In this document: positions 12,391 through 23,894 of the stretch, one piece after another
Layout of the letters: every line of letters starts with the position of its first letter
How positions within the stretch are numbered: the stretch's first letter is position 1
Source of the DNA: Cyathus striatus
Lineage: Eukaryota > Basidiomycota > Agaricomycetes > Agaricales > Nidulariaceae
Length of the DNA: 64,000 bases
Direction: 5' to 3'
NCBI GenBank assembly: GCA_025738555.1
Contig: JAOVFP010000004.1
Location: 496,001 to 560,000 of the forward strand
Notes under the pieces: model-generated
Seen by the model: the letters and a program-made list of their open reading frames with translations, nothing else
Told to the model about the DNA's origin: nothing
The model's database searches: none
Program-made: the position numbers and the translations under genes

Positions 12391-14246
12391 GGTATTGGAA
12401 ATCAAGACCAAATAGCAGCAAACTGAGGCAGCGGAGGGGTTACTTCTAAGGGGGAAGAGAGATCAATCAATCATATGTGACTCTGCCCGGGTTTATATAC
12501 CAGTAAGATTTAATATACAATGATCCAATCGAAAGCACTCTTGCACCATGAGCAAGGAGCAGCATGTGGGGAAGCAATATCCATTAACTTCGTGATGTGC
12601 CTTGACACCGCTATAAATAAATAAGTATAGGGCCGGCAAGCGGTAAGGCCCGCTACCTGTGATCCTTACCAGATTCTTACTGTTATGGGATAGTAAGTGT
12701 TGTTGAAGGGGAAACGATAGTTTCGGCGAGTGCGACTGCGTCCGTCAGTCGCTGGTGGCTTCGAATCGAGAGTGTGAGTTTTTGAGGATAAATGGATAAA
12801 GTCTGATATGTGTTAGACCGTGAGTGTCGATGAGAGTATGATTTTAAGAACGAATACGAGTGGGGATGGCTGAGTATTGCCGACCTAAAGGTGCTCTTCT
12901 TGAGCTACTTGACCTTCGTCGAGCAATGGAGGATAGAGTGGATATGAACTGATGTCCTGTATTCAACTTAGGGAATGTAGCTAGCTACAGAGGGGTTTAT
13001 ATACGTAAATATCTATGTGAGTCATATAAAATTTAAAAGGTAAATTAAGATAAAGAAAAACATAGCCTTGAGGGGATGCGTGCGGCAACGCGTGTTGAGT
13101 GTTGTCGCTTTTCTGCCGTTGTCGATTGCTGAGTCCGATTCCGTAGGTGTTGTCCGAGCCGAATCGGGATGTTTGCTTTCGGGGTTGTTTGGTTCGGCAC
13201 GTGACTTGTTGGTTTCGGAACGCGTCGACTTTGGTGGAATAACTTTTATATTCTTCTGACTTCATCGTTCTCCGTCTTCGATCTGCCCTGTTCGGCATGC
13301 GCGCACAATGGTCTGGTATGTGTTTCCTCTGTATTGTTATTAAGATTCTGACGTGGACTATGTATTATAGGTGATTTCATACGTAGGCCGCTGACAGGCC
13401 TTACACTGTATACACGTAGAATATAATAGGCACATATATATTTTGGAGTACATAAGCAGATGTATTAAAATCAGGACCTCCTGTTTATAAATAAGTACTA
13501 ACAACATCCCAATCCAAAGACTACATTATGTACATTTTCTATTATACAAGCTTTCACAAACACCTATATTATTTATGAATAATTCCTGGTATGATTTTTA
13601 AAAAAAATGTCGCTTATCAGTAAGTTAACTTCATCGAAGCTTAAGCAACTTTAAAAGTGAGGAATGGCATAGAATTTGCGTGGAACCAGCATCATAATAT
13701 ACTGTATCATTCCGACCAATTGTTCGCACCAATGGGAGTGTGATGGTCCCAACCTCTGTTTGATAGTCACTGAAATACCAATGGTGTTCACTGTCCGCAA
13801 CAAAGGTCAACAGCTCAGCGTAGCCTATAAGAACATTGTAAGTTCCCTATTACCTTCCTTTTTACCTCTGTTCGCGCCTCAGTCTGTTGTGACGCGCGAC
13901 CGAACAGCTGGTCGAAATAGTACAGTATAAGTATATGAATCCTAGGTCCATAATACAACATTCTTGTGAGACATATACAATCATGAGTGCGGTAAGCTTG
14001 GTACTGAACCATTTTTAGCAGCTTTATCAAAAAGCCAAAAAGAGAGAGTTTATTGATGACGACATTGCAAGACAATTCATAAAGCAGTTACACTAAAGTG
14101 AAGAACCTTTAAGACTGCCAATCAAGTTCACAGGATAAGAAAACATACAAAAAAACATAGAACTTGAAATGTCGATGTAAAATAAAAAATACAAAGGAGC
14201 TTTGTCGTCGACTAACAATGATTGAGCTGCTGAGTACGGCAGGAGA
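12391..14246. other. GT15 5' flank and intergenic
   Basis: 12391-12690 and 13400-13490 are homologous, inverted, to 43770-44142 (the promoter side of the second GT15 gene). A TATA-like TTTATATACC (complement) lies near 12492. The roughly 700 bp in between (12690-13400) are absent from the other copy, so they were inserted here or lost there. I found no clear target duplication. A minus-strand frame at 12981-13298 has no recognisable product. Confidence 0.5.
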
Positions 14247-14370
14247 AAAGCTCCGATGGAACTAATTGACAGTGTGAACTGATACCTGCATGAAAAATTT
14301 CACATTTTTAGGCGTTTTTTTTTTCATTTTCGATATGCTTCATGAACGATGAAATTTAACACCAACTATA
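14247..14370 (+). pseudogene. Remnant of a fourth P450 gene (3' end only)
   Basis: 14247-14282 reads as the last twelve codons of the P450 family (…MELIDSVN-stop), followed by the same 3' untranslated sequence as genes A and B (GATATGCTTCATGAAC, GAAATTTA). After two insertions the same 3' flank resumes at 15267-15289 and again at 15651-15720. Everything upstream of the last codons is gone. Confidence 0.75.
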
Positions 14371-15266
14371 CACACGGCTGGATTAAGTAAGGAACATTAC
14401 ATAATCCACACGTCTTCATGAACTCTCTTTGTTCTCGAAAATTGGACAATTCATGAAGCTCCTTGTCAATTTATATCAAACAAATTGTTCTCATTAGAAT
14501 ATATGATTATATATATTGTATGTAAATAATTAGAAATGAGTATAACCTCCACGAGCCTTCAATACAGCTCTTACTCTCTCCTCCATATTTCCAACATGTC
14601 TGTTTATGACTTCAACCAGTAACAAGTCCCAAGCAGCGTGGACAGCAGCTTTAAGTTCACCAACAGATGTTGGACAATGTGGTAAAGATCTTACTATCTT
14701 CTTGAGCTCGTGCCAGACCGGCTCAATGGGGTTTAAGTCTGGTGAAGTTGGGGGGTGTGGGAACTGGATAATATTAGTGCGCTCAAACCATGCTCGGGTT
14801 GATTTGCTCATATGGCGTGCATTATCCTGCTGAAAATAAACTTTACCCAATTCCTTCGAAGCCTCTGCATGGAACTGCATCAAAAGGCCATCAAGAACCT
14901 GTTCTTGATATTGTTGCGAAGTCATTCCTCTACCCTTTCCCCCAGGGTATTCCAAAACAATCAGCGGACCTTTCCTTCCATCCATAATACATCCCCATAC
15001 CATAACATGAACAGAAGACTACTTAAATGTTGATAAGGAATGTTTTCCATGTGAGCAGCTTGTGCTATGTTTTTTGTTGCTTTGTAAGCACCAACAAGCT
15101 GATTCTTCTTTGGTGTATCATGTTGACGACGTGAAGTTTTGGGTATAAGCATTTGACAAGAGAGTGAGCGATGAACAGTTGAGAAGTACAAGAAAGAATG
15201 ACATGACACGCCACCTCATGTGAGTGTGTGTATTACAAAATGTTCCTTAATTAATCCAGCCGTGTG
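14371..15266 (-). mobile_element. Tc1/mariner-type element, internally deleted
   Basis: The ends are inverted repeats beginning CACACGGCTGGATTAA (left 14371) and matching at the right end (15240-15266, read in complement), with GGAACATT following in both. Both sides are flanked by TATA. Comparison with the unbroken 3' flank of P450 B, which reads CTATATGTGCTG, shows that the element entered this site and duplicated TA or TATA. The length of 896 bp is well below that of a full element. Confidence 0.8.
14530..15209 (-). pseudogene. Tc1/mariner-type DDE transposase, broken
   Basis: The part from 15003 to 14530 encodes the C-terminal half of the catalytic domain: VWGCIMDGRKGPL, then YFQQDNARHM (second acidic residue) and SPDLNPIEPVWHELK (third). 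The upstream piece (15209-14961, another frame) encodes the end of an N-terminal helix-turn-helix region (TPKKNQLVGAYKATKNIAQ). The segment that normally carries the first catalytic aspartate is missing, and the two pieces overlap in different frames. It is therefore inactive. Confidence 0.8.
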
Positions 15267-15289
15267 TATATGTGCTGCTGCTTATATAC

Positions 15290-15650
15290 TGTTGAGATTA
15301 TCTTATCTCGACAAAAGCGGATCTAGCGGATCTTATCTAATCATGGAACTCCGTAGCACATACTAGAACCTTCTAGTATGTTTATTCTTAGGTAGATGTA
15401 ATTATAGTAGCACTATATACAGTACTGCTGTACTCAACAGCATAACAGCTTAACAGCTCCTTTTACAGCAGTAGATATTTATATACACCTCTTGTACAGT
15501 ATATAAACCCCCCAGTTTTACTGGATAACAATAAGAAAGTCTTTACTCTTCTTACAGTCACTCTAAGCCTCTATCTACACACTCTACCTCTCAGGTGAGC
15601 CTGTACCCAGATCAGCAACTGCCCTGTGCAGTGTCCTTGCTGTTTCTACA
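15290..15650. mobile_element. Solo LTR with 5-bp target duplication
   Basis: A 361-bp unit starts TGTTGAG and ends TTCTACA, with TATAC repeated on both sides (15285-15289 and 15651-15655). It interrupts the P450 3' flank: genes A and B read ATATACGG-like sequence uninterrupted here. A TATA-like GTATATAAACC lies near 15499. This is what remains after recombination between the two LTRs of a retrotransposon; no internal region is present. Confidence 0.85.
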
Positions 15651-15720
15651 TATACGAATTTTCTACTGCACGTAAACTTCATTTCTATATAGGACCTGTC
15701 AGCTGGGGCCTGGAATTGAA

Positions 15721-18339
15721 ACAGAAGTGAAGCACAAATGAAGCACGACTCTCACATAAATCCTGTACATGTAAAACTTATGTTGCTGTTATGAAGTAGA
15801 GCAATCCAGAGTTCTGAATAGGATCAGAAAGGAATGCAGGAGATTGCCAACTGTGCACACAGCAAGCTCCGACACAGTTACCCTGTGTCAATACAATTCC
15901 CCCTGTCAGAGTGGGTATTCAAAGCCCAACCTCAAAACCTGCATCTTTATCAAAGCCTCACTTGAAAATATTGTTATATCCGTGTCCGGATACATCGTGC
16001 CGACGTTCCCACGTGACCTTCCAACATACCCGGTTCGTTCCCGGAACGTACCCGCTTCGGGTTTACACTTCCCGACGTTCCCGCCCGGGAACGTACCCGG
16101 AACCCGTCGGGTTTTCTATCGGATACTTCGGATACGTACTTTCTCTTATGATGGCCTCACCGCGTCATCATTCTATTACTCCTCCCTTCCATTCCTACTT
16201 ATACGTTTCATTATGGCCTTTGTAGATTAGTTCCTTATTCTTCATTCTGAGCGCGTCATTTGCGCCCCTACTCCGCTTTGCCAAGACTTCATTTCCTACT
16301 TACTCCTTTGACTTGTCCTTTGTATAATACTTCTACATTCGTATCTACAGGTTCCTACTTAGTATAAGTAGTCTTCCAGATGTAATAGGTAGTCTTTAGT
16401 ATTTGTATCAACTCTGTACACTTTCTTCCTACTCTAAGTTCCGAAACCCGCTCCGGGTTTTCCTTCGGGTTTCTCTCCCGCTACCTAGTGTAGTGGCGAA
16501 GCCTTCTCTTATACTCTGGAACGTCTTCCTTGGTTACATATCATCTTCCTCGAAATATGAACCATTCCCTGGGGATATCCAGGCGGCGCAGCACACAAGC
16601 TGAAGCCACGGTTCTTTCCGCACTCCCGCTCTACATTTCCGCACCCGTACTCACTTCGGGTTTCCATTATAGTTCTCCCACACCCTCCGTGTGTCTTCGC
16701 AACCACTTCTAAGCAGGAAGAGAATCGGTACGTAACAAATATGAATGTACCATACCACCATGCATGAGAACTGACGCACATCCTAAATGATACAGAACTT
16801 GGGAGGACATATTGAAGCACGCTGCACCACCCAGCACAAGAACTAGAACTTGAACACATCTGACAACATAGAAGCTAGGAGCTAGCAGTCAAGGATTGTT
16901 GAGTATACCAGTGAAGAGGGAAATGGGTGGTTGAAGGTTCCTATTCAAAGGTTGAAAAGGGAGGTGTTAGCGAAGTAAATGGAAGTTATAATGATGCAGC
17001 AGAAGTCAGAACTTCGAGACGAAGTTCTAGGGTGTAATTGAATGAGTGAGACTTGATGAGAGAGAAAAGAGCATTGAGAATGACAGAGATGACGACGAGA
17101 CACGAAAGAAAGACTGGTGAAGTTCACTGAATTATTAGAGACTTAGATACACCATTTGTATAGCAAAATGGGTAGATAAAAATATACCTAAAAGAGCGAA
17201 TAAAATTTTATAAAGCTAAGAGTGTTTTAGGGACTTAACAAGTGCTTCAGAGAGAGTTAGCAGGTAAGGTTTGTATATAAAACGTGAAGAGAAGAGAATG
17301 CGATATGAGGAGAAGTAAAAAATGTAGTGATGGTGAGTTCAGAAAGACTGGATGTTGAGATGCTGATGTCGAGATCTTCAGTTTGTGATCGAGTTTCACT
17401 GTCCCTAGCTTCACGTGTTCATAACCGAGTGCTTTTGTTGCTCATTAGCATGATAGTTTGTCCGGTGTTGGGGAAAACTCAACCCGATTTCCAGAGTGTT
17501 GGGACATATTGTGTAGACAGAGGTGAAGGGGAGTTGGCAACATGTACTCATTCGAGCTTCAATTATGCTGTAGATCACGTTACTTCGACGTCCTATGAGA
17601 CCACCAGCCAACTCATCTCAAAGGAAGCCCAAACAAAAAATATTAACACCCCACGCAGACCACAGGGCAGTGACAGCAAAGCTCCTAACCATTCCACCCA
17701 ATCATCAACCCGAATTCCAGAGAACACATAAACATCTAAAATCCAACTCTACCACTAACAATTTCCGTGCAACTAGAAGGGCAGCTCTGTGAGCTACACA
17801 ACCCAAGGAGCCAGTACATCCACTCACACATTGATACCCAGAACACTAAGCACGAAGTTCAATGGCCATAACCACATTCCACATTCATAGCCTACAGTTT
17901 TAGACTGTCTTCCAGGATATAGTGCACACCAACAGAATGTCGTGTTAGCTTGACAAGCCTCAACCTGAAACTAGAACCAGAAGCGAAGTCTGTTCACGGT
18001 TAATATCCTATCCTCTCATGAGCAGCTCTGTGAGCATATCTCAAGGACCACACTACATCCTACTCACATACCCATCACAAAGTACAAAGTCCACCGACTA
18101 CAACCATGCAACACATAGCTTTCGGCATAGAATGGGAAGATCAGATGAGGACATGGTCATCATGAAAGATGTAAATGATATCCTGGGAACTAGATAACAT
18201 TACTGTTATAGCTCAGCTATATCATTGGTGTATTCCTATGAATATACGTAGTCAGCAATGAAATAGAGTATGAAATATACCTGTGTTACAGGGTGTTGAG
18301 TTGTTGATGTGGTCAGAAACAAGTCAATCTCAAGACTTG
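15721..18339. other. Intergenic with palindromic CCCG repeats
   Basis: No gene is supported. Frames at 15844-16230, 16509-16859 and 17327-17731 have no recognisable domain. The notable content is the cluster of ACCCG...CGGGT palindromes at 16030-16125 and 16446-16665 (listed separately). 16855-16900 contains a copy of the short repeat seen near 8930. Confidence 0.4.
16030..16125. repeat. Cluster of short GC palindromes
   Basis: Repeated units such as ACCCGCTTCGGGT, GTTCCCGGAACGTACCCG and AACCCGTCGGGTT occur within about 95 bp. Further units (AACCCGCTCCGGGTTTT near 16446, and an ACTCACTTCGGGTTT near 16650) follow downstream. Each can fold into a small hairpin. They look like the end region of an unidentified mobile element or a protein-binding array. 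Confidence 0.55.
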
Positions 18340-18345
18340 ATTGAA

Positions 18346-18567
18346 TATGGCATTCAAACTGCACATTTAATGATTTCCCACGCCACTTCTTCTTGGTAGC
18401 ACTACTCTTCGGAGCCATGTCCGGTGCCATCTTTTGGTATTCACGCGCGCCATTTTGTATTCATGTGTGCCACTTTTGTATGCTCTTCACCAACTCTGCG
18501 CCATATTTTTGATGTGTGTGCCACTTTTACAAGTTCACCGCCCTACTCTTGCACCATGTTTTGGTCT
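18346..18567 (-). repeat. Left terminal inverted repeat (CpG-depleted arm)
   Basis: Matches the complement of 23673-23894 over its full length. Around a dozen CpG positions in the right arm read TpG or CpA here (for example the right arm's GCGCGCATCG corresponds to GCACACATCA). It contains a short outward-reading frame starting MAPDMAPKSS (complement, 18430). Confidence 0.85.
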
Positions 18568-18865
18568 GTGCTATTATTGCACCTACCAAATGCAATTTTT
18601 TACAATCTTTGATAATCTATGTTCTTCCATCATCATCATAACTTAGGCAAAATAGATCAAAAATTAACATTATGTACAATTACAATACAAAACAGTAATC
18701 ATTGCGACTTCAGTACTTTATCAACCATGGGATTGTAGCTCTATGATACATACAAAGTCAAATCAATAGTACAACAAACTATATACCTCGTTGATTGGAC
18801 TAGTGATAGTCCCTGTTTGAGTGGCTCTGTTGCATCAGGAAATTCCTCACTAGCCAATTTAGGAC

Positions 18866-19030
18866 AATAAGTATAATAAGTCTCTTATAAGTTAGACCCT
18901 TGCCTTATTATTACTAGACTAAACTATTTTCTATCTTATTCAACCAAGTAATAAGTATAATAAGCCTTCTATAAGTAATACCCTTGTCTTATTACTACTA
19001 AGCTGAACTATTTGCTTTCTCATTAGGACA
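18866..19030 (+). repeat. Two-unit tandem repeat, about 86 bp
   Basis: AATAAGTATAATAAG...CCCTTG(C/T)CTTATTA...CT(A/G)AACTATTT appears twice in direct orientation, starting near 18866 and 18951. It lies inside the 5.5-kb element. A related AATAAG-rich foldback is found at 20350-20470. Confidence 0.7.
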
Positions 19031-19514
19031 GAATAAAGGTTGCTAAATGGGGGGAATAATAAATCTAGCTAAATTGTATTCATGACCAGATTAATTTCAC
19101 CCATTGGTGATCTGTGCAAATCTGTTTTTGAATGTTCAAGTCAAGCACTTGTTACCTGATTTTCAATAACTGCTGATTTTAAAAGATATTCTACTTGCAA
19201 TTTATTTACAGGAGGAACTATGTACATGAAGTGAATACTTAATATCTAACACTTAGAAGTTAACAAACAATACAAGAAAGACTGAGTATCACGGCAGCTG
19301 ATATCGGAAGGACTTTGAAACAATGTTGTGAAGTCATTTCAAACTCCGCTGTCCAGTCATGTGATTGCTTGTGGCTTGCCACATCACCATGTCACCACGT
19401 CAACATTTCAAATTCGGAGTTTTAACACTTCAACTTGAACCCAACCACCCGCTACGTATGTTACCCAACTGCTACCACCTCCATACTGCTTCACCTCCCC
19501 TCCATTGGCCTCTC

Positions 19515-19640
19515 TTTCTGTCGCCCTCTCCCTCTGCTGCCCTCTCCCTCTGCTGCCCTCTCTCCCTCTGCCGCCCTCTGCCTCTGCCGCCTTCTGCCTC
19601 TGCCGCCCTCTCCCTCTGCCGCCCTCTTCCTCTGTCGCCC
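19515..19640 (+). repeat. Pyrimidine minisatellite
   Basis: Imperfect tandem units of the type CCCTCTCCCTCTGC(T/C)G repeat about nine times. Open frames across it on both strands are low-complexity by-products. Confidence 0.8.
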
Positions 19641-20349
19641 TCCACCAGTGACCTGGCACCCATCCCGGCTCACTGCTCAGTTGTCTCAGCTGTGCTCGCC
19701 CGTGCTGAGTCGAGCTTGATCACGTGCTCTCGCCTTCTCATTCGGAAGCAATGAGGTGTCCGTCGATGGTACCGCTGTTGCGTCCCGGTTCAGCTCATGA
19801 TGTGCACATGTGCTCATGTTCGTCAATCTGCTCGTATGTGGGGTGTTCTGGTCCGGTGACTTAGTGGGTTTTGATGCGCTTCAGTTGGGGACTGCGCTTG
19901 CTAGTTATGTTGTTGTGGCTGGCTTTGGTGGTGAGTCCCATTCCCCACCATGGTCTCAGTGTATTGCCCATGTTATCGCATTCTCTCCTGCTCCTGGCAG
20001 CTTGCATTAATTATAGTCCTATCGGTTGTGTATTGTAGTATTGAGGTATGTGAGTTGGACTCTTGTTTCATGCTGGGGAAGGTGTGTGCTGGGCTATGGT
20101 TGAGTGTGTGAGTGTCGGTTCTATGTTGCTGTTGGTTCGTGTGGTTGGGTGGCGTTAGGCCTTGTTTAAGTTACTATGTAGTTCCATGTATGTTTTATTC
20201 ATGTATATCTTATTACTTAATGATTATTTCTATCATGCATGCATTTGGAATGTTAGTGAATGAGCCTATTCAAAGTAATCTAATGCAAGCAAACAAGGAA
20301 CTAAATCTCATTTATGCCAACCTAACATATCTTTATTCATGCTAATGCA

Positions 20350-20470
20350 CCCCAATAAGTTCAAAATAAGTAATTCAATAAGCAGGGGGGGAAACTTATT
20401 GAGCTTATTTGACTTATGAACCTTATTTTGGCTATATTTTACTTAAAGTGCCTTTAAATGAAGCTTATTG
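20350..20470. repeat. AATAAG/CTTATT foldback
   Basis: CAATAAGTTCAAAATAAGTAATTC on the left faces a complementary CTTATTGAGCTTATTTGACTTATGAACCTTATTTTGG-like arm across a short G-run loop, so the segment can fold on itself. It may be a small foldback element. Confidence 0.5.
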
Positions 20471-21625
20471 AACTAATTTTGTCATTGAGGTATTTCCTGA
20501 TGTGGAGGGTATCGTGTCTAGGAGACATGTTCTGGCCACTATGGAGAGACTGCTTCGTTGGACCAGTCAATCTGGATGAATTGTGTAGTTTTGTGGACAA
20601 AACATTGACCCAAAAGCAAGCCCTTGCTTTGTGATAGGGCAGACAGAAACCGCTGTGGTCAAGGTCCTTACACAACCATATGCTGGCACCAATGGACAAC
20701 CGGCTGCTTGACTTCAAGCTGTTGGAGTTTCGGAATAGCATTGGTACACATAGAATTACAAGGGGGGAGGTAGGGAGAAGGGTATGAAGGGGAGGATGGA
20801 AGTCGTGCTGCCAATGGTGCTGGGAGAGAATGATGGTGAGGTAGCCCGTGATGATATGGCTTCCAGAGTCCTAACTGTACATGCACTGATAGCACTGTAA
20901 GTACCAAAAGACAGTGAAAGAAGCAGTGAATTACCAGCAGTATGAGTCGAGCTTAGCACATCCTCCCCTTTCTACCTTGCTTGCACCAGAATCCACAATG
21001 TCTCATTTCAATTTGATGATGCAGTGGACCTACTAAACATTTGGTCAGTTGCTGTACCTAGATAGCCATCCACACATATATAGCACCATGCACAACAACA
21101 GGAAATTGAAGTAAAAGCGAGTTAGCTTAAAGACGTGGACCATGGAGAACGAGAAAGTTCAATGAAGAGAACTTGGAGAGGGCACTCGCTGGCACCGTAA
21201 CTCAGGAGTCGGAACAGTTCACACATTATGTCATAGTTATTGTCACATAGTGACACATATGATTTGTGTGGGAAATCAACAAAACAACACGTGATATATT
21301 GCTGTGTATGTGAGTTACCTTGCTTGGCAAGGTCTTTTGCCCACGATAATTGAGGGCCATTTTCATATTGCGTGACGTTATGCATGATATGTTACGTTGG
21401 TTTCGTAATTGGCTTGTGACTGGTGTCTGTTAATGCATGTTGCTACTTTCTCCTGCACCCTTCTGAGACTTGCGTTTAATGGTCTGCATGATTCTATTTA
21501 TTATAGGTGGGTGTTCAAATTTGATTGGTGATTGGATTATTTTATGACTACTATATGACATGACAACTCTGACAGGTACTATTTTTAATAACTTGTCGAA
21601 CTTGTATTGTTTGATAGTAAGTTTG

Positions 21626-22735
21626 TCATGTATTCCACCATGCCCTTGTTTGCAAGGCAAGCTGTTCAAGTCGATCATCCTCAGCAAAAAGTTCTGCATC
21701 ATGCCTGTACATGAATATTGCATTATTGAAGTCTGTCAGCAGCTGAATAGATGAGCAACCACTGCTTCTGGATAATGCAACGTACAGATTGAAGAGATTG
21801 AAGCCTGTACATGGTGGTGTTGCTATGTCAACTATGACATTGGGAATTGCTTGTTCCTGGGCCTGGTAATTGGTAAACATGTATGCAGCTGTGATTGGAA
21901 ATTGTCTGCATTTCACTGTTCACCATTGTATTTTTCTGTTCAACTTGACATCTACCTTGAATGTTCGCACTAGGGGCTCGACAGGTATAACTGAATCTTC
22001 CAGTTCTTGCAATTTACCAGCCTGGGTTTGTGAGAGCTTAACAAGAATATAAGCTGGAGGGTGCTGAAGTTCAATCACCATACCACTGTTTACGATAACT
22101 TCATCAGTGTCCAAAATGATATCCACCACCTCTCCCTGTGCTCTGTTAGTGATGTCTAAATCAGTTTCCACATTCTGTGTCACCATAAAATTCATGCCAA
22201 TTGCCAATTGGACTGAAACTGGTAAGCCATTATGTCTTCCTTTCCCTTTCCCATAATCATGCATGGCAACAGTGTAATCTGCTTCGATGCCTAGTTTTTC
22301 CCCATCAATAGTGTCCTCTGCTAGGCATATGAAAAGTTGTTGCCTATTTTGTATGTAATGCTTCTGAATCGCTGCCATGTTCCATTCAATGTGAACTCTG
22401 TGTCGAACTGGGGTTACCAAACAGGCTTCATTCCATGGGGCAACACTGAAATCAACTGGAGTATTCATTCTCTCAGTTACTAAAAGTTGTCATAGCATAT
22501 CCAAATCCCTTTCCTCCACTAATCCAACTTGTAATCGCCGGAGAAATTGATGCCAATCAGGATCAGTTACTCACTTGTTCACGGAGCAGAATGACAATTG
22601 TGAAATTTTCGTATATTGATCTCTGCATCTGAAGTTCTTGATCCTCACTAATTCTGTGTGGATAGAACAATGCATCGTGTTTCGATCCAATAACGGGGTG
22701 CTGTGGGTTGTCTCGCCATTTATGAGCAACGCTAC
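21626..22735 (-). pseudogene. Pif1/Helitron-type DNA helicase, decayed
   Basis: Read from 22735 downward, the translation follows the C-terminal half of the Pif1-like helicases common in basidiomycete Helitrons: KWRDNPQHPVIGSKHDALF, IYENFTIVILLREQ, DPDWHQFLRRLQVGLVEERD, APWNEACLVTPVRHRV, IGMNFMVTQNVETDLD, then the motif VI region FTNYQAQEQAIPNVIVDIA and YVALSRSSG. Damage is clear: a frameshift after LLREQ (near 22571), an in-frame TGA in DML-stop-QLL (about 22490), another break near 21917, and no N-terminal ATPase motifs upstream. It cannot make a working helicase. The identification rests on family resemblance recalled from memory. Confidence 0.75.
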
Positions 22736-23672
22736 AAATCCTTTACAACAAAACCACCAGTACCACCACCTGACAAAAATTAGACACCCACACAACAATC
22801 AATGGCTTATCTCACCTTCAACTTTAAATGTAACTCTCAATTCAAATATAATTATGTACATTATTTAATACCGATGTATTTGTATCATTATGTATCACTT
22901 GCGATTGATTATTTCCCAAGCAAGGTTCTTGCTGATGCAGGTGGCGATTCCCGAGTCCCGAGTACATATATATGCATTAATTAGTACTGTTTGGCAGAAG
23001 CCTCTTGCCAGCGTGGCTGAAACATCCTCGTTGTATTGTCAGTTGTTCAACCTCATTCCCCTTCCTTCAGCGCTGGAAGTTAGAACTGTTCAAGTTCCAC
23101 TGATGGTATGTTTGGCATTTTCACTCTGACATATGGACTTGCTTAATTATGCTCATAGCCAAACCTCTTGGACACACTCTCCTCCGTTGCACCCACTCAT
23201 CATTGTGTGATGTCTCACTTTGTCGCTGCTCTCACTTAAGCTAGAGCTCAGGTTCCCTGTGCACTGGATGCCCATTCACCACCTGGAGGTACAGAAGGCT
23301 CTCATGAGCTGTCAACTCCTCGCTCACCAAACCCGTGGCCCCAATGCTCCAACACAACAAATGGCCCGCTCCCCAATGAGGCCATTCTTTCGAATGCATA
23401 TCCGGTTGCTCTACTCTCATGCCCTATATGTGTTTTCTTCACATCATCACTGAGATATCTGATGGGTCAAGAAGGAGCTGCTGCTAGGAAGAGGGATGGT
23501 ATATCTGTGGTTTATATGTTTTGGTTACCACTGTATATGTAAGTGTTGAGGGCAGCTTGTTAAATAAATATGCAACATAGATTTTGTATTATATCTACTA
23601 CATAATATAAGTTTCTACTTGATAGTTGTGGACTGTAACAAACTTGTGTTTAGTTAGATACAAAAAGTGGCC

Positions 23673-23894
23673 AGACCAAAAAGTGGCGCGAAAGTAGGGC
23701 AATGAACTTGTAAAAGTGGCGCGCGCATCGAAAATATGGCGCAGAGTTGGTGAAGAGCATACAAAAGTGGCGCGCGTGAATACAAAATGGCGCGCGCGAA
23801 TACCAAAAGATGGCGCCGGACATGGCTCCGAAGAGTAGCGCTACCGAGAAGAAGTGGCGCGGGAAATCATTAAATGTGCAGTTTGAACGCCATA
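23673..23894 (+). repeat. Right terminal inverted repeat (CpG-rich arm)
   Basis: Contains six near-regular AAA(A/G)TGGCGC-type motifs (for example near 23682, 23706, 23725, 23757, 23778 and 23801) followed by a small outward frame with ATGs at 23814 and 23826 (MAPKSSATEKKWRGKS) that ends at the element's terminus. The motifs could be transposase-binding sites or promoter elements. Confidence 0.8.

Larger units (their letters stand above)
18346..23894. mobile_element. 5.5-kb TIR element with 6-bp target duplication
   Basis: Both ends are 222-bp inverted repeats beginning TATGGC (left 18346-18567; right 23673-23894, complement). They are flanked by exact ATTGAA copies (18340-18345 and 23895-23900). 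Each arm carries a series of GGCGC/GCGCC motifs at roughly 25-30 bp spacing. Inside are a decayed Pif1/Helitron-type helicase, a tandem 86-bp repeat and a pyrimidine minisatellite. No intact transposase was found, so the superfamily is unassigned. The helicase could belong to a separate Helitron fragment inside it. Confidence 0.8.

Noticed and set aside
13068..13298. Frames on both strands in a GC-richer patch
   Set aside because: No domain, and the patch is part of sequence inserted relative to the other GT15 copy.
17327..17731. 134-residue plus-strand frame with a hydrophobic stretch
   Set aside because: The segment LLLLISMIVCPVLG could look like a membrane helix, but there is no family resemblance, no promoter and no splice signal worth building on.
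19408..19754. Several overlapping frames on both strands
   Set aside because: All arise from the CCCTCT-type minisatellite; low complexity, no start context or splice partners.
21122..21385. 87-residue minus-strand frame downstream of the helicase
   Set aside because: No match to helicase or transposase motifs and no continuity with the helicase frames.
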